A stretch of DNA of 64,000 nt, from positions 55,150,722 to 55,214,721 of the forward strand of contig NC_056000.1 of NCBI RefSeq assembly GCF_018446385.1, given 5' to 3'. Origin of the DNA: Zingiber officinale. Taxonomy: Eukaryota; Streptophyta; Magnoliopsida; Zingiberales; Zingiberaceae. Under the pieces are notes generated by a model, which saw only the letters and a list, made by a program, of their open reading frames with translations, did not search any database and had not been told where the DNA came from. Positions 26,901 to 38,900 of this stretch are shown one piece after another (the first letter of the stretch is position 1; each line of letters starts with the position of its first letter). The translations under genes were made by a program, and so were the position numbers.

Positions 26901-29900
26901 TTCAAAAATTTATTTTTCTAGATACAAAAATATTTGAACTTGATGAAATATTTAATGTTTATTTAAAAAAAATTGAATTCCTTTTTTTAAAAAAACTTTA
27001 ACTTTTAAAAAATTTAATTTTGAAAATTTTGAAAAAGAATTAATGCTTTAACTTTCTTTCACACCCCTTTAATTAATGCAAAAAATATTTTAGGGTGTCC
27101 TAGAGTCCAAGCATGAAAATTCAAATTAAAAATACAAGTTCAAAATAAAAGTAATTATTTATTATCCTAATTTTCCATCTCATTCTTTCTAAGTTATCAA
27201 ACATGTTCAGTTTATGTGTTTGTGTGAGATGAACTTAAGTTAATTTTCAATTTAATTTTAAATTTATAAATATTTAAAGATATTGAAAATGTTTATGTTT
27301 GAACTTAAATTTAGAGAATTTTGAATTTAAATTTGACTTTAAATTTGGATTTCAAAAATATTAAATTGAGATTTAAAAACTTAAGTTTGAATTTTGAATG
27401 AGTTTGAATTTCAAATTTTAAAATATGTATAAATTTAAAATTTAAGGATTAATTAGCATTTGGAAATAATTAAGATTTTGAAGGTTAATTATACTTTGAA
27501 AATCAATTAACATTAACGCTTTGAAAATTAATTAAACTTGAAAGTTAATTGATATTTGAAACTTAATTAGATATGAAAGTTAATTACTTAAACTTTTGAA
27601 ATTAAAGTTTTGTAATTAATTAAAGTTTTATAATTAATTAAAGTTTTGAAATTAATTATAGTTTAGAAATTAATTAAGGTTTTAAAATTAATTAAGCTTA
27701 GAAATTAATTATAATTAATATTTGAAAATAATTAGATTTTGAAAATCATTTGAGAATATTTTGAAAATTAATTATGATTTTGAAATTAATTAAGCTTTTG
27801 AAATTAATTAAGAATGTTGAAATTAATTAAGAATTTAGAAATTAATTAAGAATGTTGAAATTAATTATGTTAAGTTTATTAAGTTGAGTTAAATTTATTA
27901 AGTTGAATTAGTTTTAAGTAAGTTAAATTTAGTAAGTTGACTAAATTTATCCTAAGTTCACCTCACCCTTTTTTAAATTGTCAATCAGGGAACCTTATGG
28001 GTTATTGTGAGATGGTTAATTTTATCTTAAATTTAGATTGCAATCTAAGAATTGGTTTACATTTCAGTTAGACTTAGGTTTTACAGTTAGTTAATTAAAT
28101 ATTTATTTCGATGATTGACTTTTAGGCTGTGCCGAGGCACTAGGTCTTCTTGGGTATGGGATCATCCACCACTTCTAGCCAAAGTCTTTCAAAGAAATTG
28201 AATATTTAATTTTCTTACAGTAACTCCTAGGTCCAACTAGTCAAGTGTAAATTAAGCTGAGATCCTTATCTAACCTAATCTAAGCATGTATAATAAAAGC
28301 AGTAAGACAAGCATTAAACAATTCTATTTATAAAATGATTTTTCTATTGGCTCCCCCTTGATCATAGCTTCAATAGGGTCTATCAAGGTAGTGGATTTGA
28401 TCCTTGGGGATTCAATATTGGCCAAGTCCAACTTGATTAATCAAGTTTGACTTGGGAGCCCATGCTTGGACTATTTTTCTATTAGCTATATTTACAAGTG
28501 ATAAATAAGACTTATATTTTCGTTTAGACTTAAATCCAAGTCCGGATCGGTTGTAGACGGCTCTCTATTTTTCAAGAATCAGATCAAGATTCTTGAAACC
28601 CAAAGTGAACCGTTCCAACATGTCCTTTAGTTCTTTGACTTGATTTTTCGGGCTAGAATTCTCTTCCTCAAGCTTTTGGACTTGAGTTGAGGTTCTAGTC
28701 TGAATGAGGTCAGTCAAGGAGCTAGGGTTAGTTACTTCTTTAAGGGCTGTTACCTCCTTTTGAAGTGATTTGACCCGGACATTGGATTTAGCTAACTTGC
28801 GCATTAGATAATTAACTAAATTATCTAGTGAACTTCTTACAATGGGGTTAGGGCCTTCGGAAACGGATCCATGACTTCTCTCGGACTCAGCTTCCGATTT
28901 GCTCTTGGTCTCTGACTCTTTGAGTTGTTCCCGGGCCGTTAGCGCGAGGAAGCTCGTCTGTTCGAGCTCTTTGTCGGAATCTTCTGAAAAAGACTCATCC
29001 CACGTTGCTTACAATGCTTTCTTCTTCTTTTGTTTCTTTGCTTCCTTTTGGTTTGGACAGTTAGCTTTGACGTGTCCCTTTTGGTTGCAGCCGTAGTAGG
29101 TTACCTCCAACTTCACTCTCGGACTTGATTGTACCTTCTTGGACTGAATCACCTTTTTAATGTCCTTCTTCTTTTTGTAGAGTCTGCTTACTAGGTTGAC
29201 GAGTTTGGCTGCTATCTCGTCGTCGTCATCTTCTGAGTCCGATTCATCTTCGGACTTGAGTTCAATCTGATGCTTCTTTCTAGCCTCCTTTGCCTTGCTT
29301 GTACTTGCAATCAACGCAATACCTTTCTCGGTCGGACGTGCATTAGTCTGTTTGTGCAATTCAAATTCGGAAAACAATTCATGTAATTTAATTAACAACA
29401 AATCCTTGGATACTTTGTAGGCGTCTACCATTGATGCCCACAACGTATTCCTCGGAAAAGCGTTTAGTGCGTACCTTATTATATCTCGATTCTCCACCTT
29501 CTGTCCGATTGCGTGATGGCCGTTGAGGAGGTCTTGGATGCGTGCGTGCAATTGACTTACCGATTCATCATCCTGCAATTTTATGTTATAAAGTTTATTC
29601 AAAATTAGATCTCTTTTACTTACTTTAGTATCGGAGGTCCCTTCATGTAGCTCAATTAGCTTTTCCCACAAATCTTTGGCACTTGCGAACGGACCAACTC
29701 GGTTCAGCTTCTCCTTTGTTAGCCCACATTGAAGAGTACATGTAGCTTTGGTGTTGGTCTCAACTTTCTTTATTAGACTTGCGTCCCAGTTCTCGCATGA
29801 TACTGGTTTTCCCGAACCGTTGAGTGGGAGTGAGATGTTGGTTTTGATGATCATCCACATCTCGAACTGGGTTTGGAGGTAGGACTCCATTCGACCCTTC

Positions 29901-32900
29901 TAATAACCGAAGTCTTCGTCGGAGAAGAGCGGCGGGCGGACCGTGCTGTAACCTTCTTGATGGGCCATTGTAGTAGAAAAATCTCACACACAAAAAACGA
30001 GTAAACTTGTTCCAAGACTTGGTCTTTGATTAGTAGTGCGGGATTAAAAAACGACATATTATATATTAACATTAAATATAAACGACATATTAATTATTTT
30101 TTATTCTACAAAAACTTAAAATATATAATTATATAAAAACTTAATATACATTACCTATGATTATATGTTATAATATATATGTTGTTATTATATTGTATCT
30201 TTATAACTTATATAGTTTACTACTAAATAACTAACTTAATATCTATATATTTATAAATGGATCCTGAGCCATTTATTTAAGGGTCATAAATAGGTCAACC
30301 CATTTAAAATCATAACTTGTTTACCTCTAACCTTCTAACTCTAATCCGCAAAATTTCTGAACAAGTTGTGCCAACTTTTGTCACTCTTAATTGGCACATT
30401 ATGGTATAATAATTTTCTTTGAATATTTAATTTCTATAATATTATTTTTAAAAGTAAAAAAAGGCTATAATAAGAAGAGACTAAAGGAGTTAAGTCACAT
30501 GATCATCTTAGCTCGCTTAGGAAAATGCTGAAATGCATTGAATGTTAACACAGGATGGTACAGGAAAATTTTAATTTATTGATTATCTAGTTGCTATAAT
30601 GTTATTTTTAGAGGTAAATAAATTAAGTAGAAATTAAAGGAGCAAAGTTGAATTCATCTCAGCATGCTTCGATGTTTTCAAAGTCTCAGCATGTCATGAT
30701 ATTAAAATTGTACCATTATAGCTAAGGACCAAAGCCTATCCTGGAATATTACTCCATGTTCTTTCCTGCACCCATCCTGCTTGTTCTTTTGTATTTTTCC
30801 TTCTTTAACCTTTTCATTTCTCATTTCTTCAAGCATGTAGGAGATTTGACTCACACTTCTCTTACAATATTGTACTTTCCTTTCATTCTTTGTATGACTA
30901 TTGCCCTATCTTCAGAGAATATGACAAGTGAGCAAAGAAGAGAAAACTACTTATGTGACATAACATATGTCACAAATAGTGAGCTCGGATTTGATTATCT
31001 AAGGGACAATCTTGCAATGGTCAGTTTTCTTTTCTTATATACTACTAATTGATTTGAAATTGTTGTTTATTATTGATTTAATTATTGTAGTTATCATTTT
31101 TCATTTGGTTAATTTGTCCTTTCAAATGAATAATTTGACATCTTAATCTCAGACAGTTGATGAGCTTGTCTTAAGGGACTTCAATTATTGTGTGATTGAT
31201 GAAGTTGATTCTATTCTCATTGATGAAGCAAGGACTCCTCTGATCATCTCTGGTCTTGCTGAAAAGCCAAGTGATCGATACTATAAAGCCGCAAAAATTG
31301 CAGCTGCTTTTGCGAGAGATATTCATTATACTGTAAGGAAAGATGTGAACTTTGATATATCCATTATTCTAATATTCCTTTTATCTTTTCATTATATGCA
31401 TGTTGGATGATTTATAAACTAAAACTTCGTTAATAAGACTTATTCACTTTAGGTTGATGAAAAACAAAAAACTATTTTACTAACTGAACAAGGGTACGAG
31501 GATGCTGAAGAAATTTTGGACATAAAGGATCTTTATGATCCTCGTGAACAATGGGCTTCATATGTTCTTAATGCAATTAAAGCGAAGGAACTCTTCCTTG
31601 GAGATGTCAATTACATTGTTCGTGGGAAGGAAGTTCTTATTGTGGATGAGTTCACTGGTCGAGTAATGCAAGTGAGTATACTCTTGTGTGTTGCATGCTT
31701 TGCAGACTGTTGTCTATCTTTTGTGCTAAAATTATACGTTAGAACTGAAACAAATGAACTGTGAACAGTTTGCTATATGGATATTTTCTCAACCTGTGGG
31801 TGCATGCTTGGTTTTCTTTTTCTTCTTCTTTTTTTTTGACTGAAAGAATCTTGTGTGCCAGACCTAGACTTGGATAATGACATAACAGCGAAAAGTAGGA
31901 TTCAAAAGCAAGAAAGTAATGATTTAGATTTTAGAGTATTGGCATCAAATTGAGGCCCCATTTGGTGACTTAAAGAAGTTTTCAAAAAGAATATCTATTC
32001 TTTGTTTAGTATGCTTAAATTGGCTTAGTCAATATAAAAGAACTTGAATACTTAACATTGTACTCTCATGTGGGTACGTGGGCAGATGGACTGGAATAGA
32101 TTGCCATCATGGTGTAAATTAGCCTAAATTAAACCTGGTATTTAATCAATATTCTTAAGTCTTAATATCTGTCCTCACATGTGAGTACATGGATTGGATG
32201 CAGCTGGGCCTAACATGCGCTTGCTTATGTATGTATATCGGTTGTGTAGGCATAATGGATTCACCTTGGCCTATCATGTGTATTGTCTTAGTTTAGCTAG
32301 ATATATACTTTTTGGTTACTGATAGTAGCAGAATTCAAATATGGGATCTTACCCTACCTCTCATAAAGATTATTAAGCCATAAGTCTTTCTATTTAAAGA
32401 GACATCTGAACTAATTTCTATTTAGTCCCCCACGTGCTATTATGAACCTATATACTTCATATTTGATGCTTATTTTTGCATATTTTTGGCAGGGTAGACG
32501 TTGGAGTGATGGTCTTCATCAAGCCGTTGAGGCAAAAGAAGGTTTACCAATCCAGAATGAAACTGTTACACTTGCATCAATTAGCTATCAGAACTTCTTT
32601 CTTCAGGTAATCTTTTGCAACTACATGTCCTCAAGTAGCTAACTAGCTGGACTTTTAGGGGGCGTTTGGTACGCGCATTTTCCATTTTCATTTTCTGGAA
32701 AACGCGCGTTTTTTGAAAAACGGTGTTTGGTTTGCGTTTTCCGCGCGCGTTTTTTAAAAAATTGGCTATCGTTTTCTAGAAAAACAGAAAATGAGAAAAA
32801 GTCATTTTCTGTTTTCTAGAAAACGCGCGTTTTCCAGAAAATGAAAATGAAAACGAAAACGGTGCAAACCAAACGCACCCTTACTTTTCAAATATGGTAA

Positions 32901-35900
32901 AATTAGTTTGTGTAATTGTCAGTTCCCCAAACTTTGTGGTATGACTGGAACTGCTGCTACAGAAAGTGCAGAGTTTGAGAGCATATATAAGCTGAAGGTT
33001 TCAATTGTTCCAACAAACAAGACTATGATAAGAAAGGTACTAAGTCACTAATGCTTCTCATTATTTGCAGGTGATTGCATGATATTATTAATTTGTTATT
33101 CAAAATTTCCAGCACACTATGTTTATGCCTTAATCCTTGCATTTGAGACGTTGCTTTATAAATTTTGTGATGGCTTTCACTTTATAGGTAGAATATCTCT
33201 TGTCTGTATTTTTTATGCAACATGATAAAAACATAGGTGTGTTGGTTTTTGTATATGGAGTGAACTTGTCCTAACTAACCTCTTCTTAGCTTGAGGGTTG
33301 ACCTTGCTAAACAGTAATATCACATTTGAGATTAATGGAGCATTTGATAATCTCTTTTCATATCAACAATGTAGCATTTTGGGAAGCAAGAAAACCTTTA
33401 GGTTGAGGATTGTGTTGAGCTAAGCTGGTCTATGTGGGTGGAATTTACCATTTCACTTGCTAACCGACACGACAATGCTTTGACGCTAACACATAGGTTT
33501 GCAGCAGAAATAGAGAGGGGGAGTGAACCCACTTAATCCTAATCACCATGTCTATTTGATGACCTAACCTTAAATTGACTTCCACTAAATTCTAAAAATT
33601 TGAAGTAATGGTTTAGTTTAGCTTGATTAGTTATCTAAAAAAAATTAAAAAATAATTTAAAGTAGAAAACTTTAAATAGAATAAAATTTAATATCTAATA
33701 TTATGAAGTTTTTTTTTTTAATACTTTTGTGATGTCAGGACAACCAAGAGAAATCATGGGATTGCTACGATAAAAAATTTAGGTTTGGCGAGATTGTGTC
33801 GAACTTCTCCTCTTCCTTTTTTTGTTTTTTCTCTAAGCTTTAGTTTGTATGTTAAGGAACAACTGAAGTTTGAAACAACACTTTGTTTAAATGAATTTAT
33901 TTAATTAAGTTAGAAAATAATTTAATTATTTTCACTTTTAAATTTATTTTATTAGAATATCATTGAAAATACTTGACATTTCTTTCGGTACTAGTAAGGT
34001 GACATGTTATGTACTTCACTAAACTTATCTAGTTATTTTGTGTAAATTTTAATTCAAGTTAAGGTTTAAAATTTTGACTCGTGCCAAGATTTCGGTCGAT
34101 CGGAATGATACGGTTTTGGTACTGTATTGTGCTGTGCCGATATAGTTTCGGTATTTTTTAAATATAAAATATATTAATTAAAAAATAAAATATTTAACAT
34201 AAATATTTAAAAAATAAACAAAATAAACAATATAAAAAATAATCTTTAAAAAAAAGGAAAAGATATGAAAATAGATAAATAAATAAATAAATAAAAATTT
34301 TATTATAAATTTTAAATTAAAATAAATGAAATATAAAATTAATTAGATAATTTTATTAGGGTAATAGGGTTTAATAAAGCCTCTTTAGATTATCTCCATC
34401 GCAGTTAGGAGTTGATTAAAATAATTAACCTAAATTTACTTAAAAAAAATTCGAAATCCGACACTACTCGCGAGCTCGCGCAACTTCGGCACTGCCGCGG
34501 GGTTGCACAACCCCTTAGCCATGGTCGCAGGGATTGCATGACTCCTCCGGCACGACCGCGGTGGTCGTGCGACTCCTCTGTAGTGGTCGCAGGGTTACAC
34601 GATGCCTCCGCGGTGGCAACAAAAGGGTTATGCAACATCTCTGCTGCTATTATGGGGTTGAGCGACCCCTCTGCTGCGGCCACAGGTCGTGCAACATATC
34701 GCAGCTGTCGTGGGTCTGGTGCTTAGGTCGTGCCGGTGCCGGTTGTCGGGTGGAACGAGATTTTTCCCCTGTTTCGACTGTCTCGACATAACACTTTAAA
34801 CCATGTTTCAAGTTAATATTGTATTAAATATTTTGTACTAGTAAGTTAATATTGTATTAAATATTTTGTACTAGTAAGTTAATATTGTATTAAAAAATCA
34901 ATATATTGTATTAAAAAAAGGTGTTGAAATCGTATTGACACGACTATATAGTATTGAAACCATATGACTCCGATCAGAGAATGGGCAAAATTTTAAACCT
35001 TGCTTCAGGATATGACAAATTTTAAGTTCAAATCCTTTACAACACATTATAAGAAGAAGATGATAGTTGATCGAGAATATTAGGTCGCAAAAAATGTTAA
35101 GCAAGTATATACACATAACATTACGCGTAAAATTTCTTTTAACGATGGCATATGTAGTTTGTGACTTAATTTGGGAGGTTTAGTTAATTTTTATAAGAAT
35201 TTGAGAGAGAAATTATGCATAGACTTACCATATGTTTTAAAGGAAAAACATAATGGCGTTGCCTGTCTTGGCATATTTTAAGATATACCAAATCATATTA
35301 GGATTTGGTTATTTAAGTGTATCTTGAGAAGATTAGTTCTAGACTGAATAAGACAAGTCTTCCCTTGTTTCTCAACTAAACTGGTTTTAGATTATGATCC
35401 ATGGAACTTTTGCATTCCTGTAGATATATGCTAATGTTCCTGAAACATGAAATCTATTCAGGATGAATCAGATGTTGTCTTTAGGGCTACTACAGGAAAA
35501 TGGCGTGCTGTTGTGATTGAGATATCCCGGATGCACAAGACTGGTTGCCCTGTGCTTGTAGGTACAACAAGCGTGGAGCAAAGTGATGCATTATCAGGGC
35601 AGTTACGTGAAACAGGCATTCCTCATGAGGTGAGCTATTAGATGCACTCATTATTGTCTGATATTTATTTCCATTTAACATTTTGAAACTTTGGGGTTTA
35701 AGCTTATCTTTCAAAGCTATGAACATTGCTTTATGCAATAATATACAGTTTCCATGCAACAACGGAATCATCTACCTTTATATGTCTTTTTTGTAGAAGT
35801 CTATGATACTTTTCCAATGCACAAGGATACAATGCTCATATCACACAGAATTGTCATTTAATTATAATCTAACTATATAAGAAGAAATGCATATTTGCTA

Positions 35901-38900
35901 AAAATATATCAGTCAGATGACCTTAGTGTTTGCTATCTGGATCTTGTTTCTCATTACCAAATGCTTCAGTTTATTTTACTAATAGTATTGAAATGGAACT
36001 AAAGCTCAGATTGAGAAACATAAATATGTTTAGTAATCATCATGTAACAGATCGGCACAAGGTTACATGCCAAGTTGGATGACATCAGACTATTCTGGAG
36101 GTCAAATGATGTTATGGAATTATGCTTATAATTTTGTAGTCATTTTGAGTAACACGAATTCAGAACTGAGATAATTCCTCCACAAATTACATTCTGACTG
36201 ACACAGAACAGGGACTTGCATGTGTTTGCCACAAAATATATTTATTCAAGTGGGCAGGGACTAGAAAAGAAGCTTGTCAAGCATTTCTTTACATAGTGTT
36301 CAAGAGTCTTCCTTCCCATATTTTTTTTCTTTAATTAAAGGTAATCCCTAAACCCTAAACTCAAATTCCTATCTTCCGTTTGAACAATTTACTCCCACAA
36401 GGCCTTTGTTTGCAAAATTACTTCTACAAATTTTCAAGAAAATCAGCAAATTGCACCTTATACATGCTCATCTAACCCAAAGATAACTGGTCGTGATTGT
36501 ATGTCTGTAACATTGAGTATTAAATGATGTTAGGTTCGGGGCACCCTCTTGACATTTATCTCTAATTTCAAGGTCCAATTGTGGAAAGAATAAAGAAAAT
36601 AGCATTCTTCAACAGGCGCTGTTAATTTTTAGAACACAAACATTTCCAGTTTATTTACCCACGATGCATGAGTTTGCTTTACATCTCGCTCAGCATTTGA
36701 ATTGTCTTCTTAAACTAGTCTTTATTGAAAGGTCCTGAATGCCAAGCCAGAGAATGTTGAGAGGGAAGCAGAAATAGTAGCACAGAGTGGGCGCCTTGGT
36801 GCTGTGACAATTGCCACTAATATGGCAGGTCGTGGAACTGACATCATACTAGGAGGTAATTCAGAATTTATGGCTAGGTTGAAGCTACGTGAGATGTTAA
36901 TGCCAAGGTAAAATTAAAAATTCTCTGTTTGTCTGAAAAATAACTTGCTGTAGATGGTTAACTGCATGGTATAAAAGCATATTCTTTCCTGGAGTCTGTT
37001 TCACCTAGGCTATCTTTGTCAAACAATACAATCTGTTGCCGGAGATTTTATGGGGTATTAGCTGAATTTAAATTGCACTGAATTAAATTTAACTTACAAT
37101 AGAGATGACCTGAGCGGATAATCTCAGGCTGCCAGCAGGAGCTGTTTCTGCTCCGAGCCGAGAAGATCGGCTGAGCCACTAGTTTGTGTTGCCGAGCGGG
37201 CGGATCGGCCGAGCAGAGGGCAGATCGGCCAAGCAGATCGGCCGAGATGAGGTCGGATCGGCAGGTCGGGTCGGTCGGTCGGTCCGGTCAGGTCGGTCGG
37301 TCGGCTGGGTCGGTCGGTCGGGTCGGTTGATCGGTCGGTCGATCGGTCGGTCGGCCGGCCAGTCGGTCGATCGGTTGGCCGACCGGTCAGGTCGGTCGGT
37401 CGGCCGGGTCGGTCGGTCGGTCGGTCGGGTCAGTCGGTCGGGTCGGTCGGTCGGGTTGGTCGGTCGAGCAGTAGAGCAGGTCTTGACAGAAAGGAAGACC
37501 AGGTCTGTTTACAGCAGAATGACCAGGTCTATTTAGAGCAGATCTGCAGAATAGAAGACCAGGTCTGTTTAGAGCAGAATGACCAGGTCTGTTTAGAGCA
37601 GATTTGCAGAACAGAAGACCAGGTCTGCAGAGCAGTCTCGATAGAGCAACAGGTCTTGACAGAGCAGTAAGGTCGGGCAAAATCCCGACCGGGCAAGCTG
37701 ACCGAGGCCTGCAAGTAGTAGTTTCCTTAAAACAGATTCTCCCCCACCTCCGGCTGTGCTTCGAGGCTTATTTGGGTGGTCTGTTTCCTAGGATACAATG
37801 GTCTGACCGTGAACTCCACCAAGCACCGGTGGTCACGGCGGACTGAGTGGTACCCGAATGCTACCGCGGGCAATCTGCCGAGCAGGAGTTGCACGACAGA
37901 GAAGTGGAATGAGGAGGAGAGCTTCTGCTTGCTTTCGCTGTGTTATCTACGTAACCCTTTGCCTGTGGTCGCAGCCTCCTTATATAGGAGCTCAAGACCA
38001 AAGAACAACATTAATGATCAATTAATGATCATTACTCAACGCCATCATTTCACTTGGCCGTTTTTGATTCTGCATTAATCTTTCTTTAATGCATCCGTTA
38101 CACAAGCAGCAAAAAGATTAATGTGGTAAAATGTTGGTTGTTCTGCTTGGGCAAATTTTTGCCCCGACCGGTCCGGCATTCGTGTGCGCAGGTCGCGCTC
38201 GCGCACGAGTCAACTTGGTTCAGTACAATCTGGGCCTTGGATTTGCACCCCCTGCGCACCCACGCGTGAGAGAGAGTCTCTCCCCATGCATTTGTTCACA
38301 TCCTCAATGCATGTGAATCAATATAAACCAACAAACTTGCCTTGAAACTTCCAATGTGGGACTAAAGTCTCATTCACAATGGAGTTTCTTCTCTTCCATC
38401 TCTTCTCCATTCACACTTATTTCGACAATCTTTTCATGTAGTTGTCATACATCAACTAATGCTTTCCGTTTGTTTTTTCTTCTTTGTGCTCTCTTTTCTT
38501 TTCTTGCTGTTATAGTATTTTCTCTTGTCAGCATTTACTGGGTTTTCTATGTTTTGCATGTCCACAGTTCTTCTAAACTTTGTCGACCAAAATCCAAAAT
38601 AACATATTCTTATTCAGGCTACCAAGAACCACCAGCACTAGAATTACATTTCTATTGGTTCTGATTGATTTGTACTTGACAGTGTTGTCAAGCCAATCGA
38701 AGGAGCCTTTGTCTCTGTGAAGAAACTTCCACCAAAAAAGTCTTGGAAGGTAAATATCTGCTTTGATCTGCTAGTGATAGATTTGATAAAATCTTACATC
38801 TTATCTTGGTTACGCATATAGGTAAAGGAGAATTTATTCCCTTGCGACCTAACTAAAGAGACAATATCACTGGTCAATGATGCAGTAGCATTAGCTGTTA

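Larger units (their letters stand above)
23950..30915 (+). other. SECA1 intron 3, host to an antisense retroelement
   Basis: This 6966-base intron runs from GTACGT to TTCAG and is the longest in the gene. About 5.1 kb of it (24854 to roughly 29990) is a truncated SIRE-like copia element on the opposite strand. The remaining 900 bases on each side are AT-rich with no recognised feature. It separates the Walker A exon from the exon encoding [11 protein letters not shown]. Confidence 0.9.

Noticed and set aside
34405-34791. overlapping frames on both strands in SECA1 intron 8
   Set aside because: They lie in a GC-rich imperfect repeat; no domain, no splice signals and no conserved-looking sequence.
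37186-37536. 116-codon Gly/Arg/Ser-rich frame
   Set aside because: It is a direct translation of the GGTCGGTC simple repeat inside an intron; several frames stay open for the same reason.
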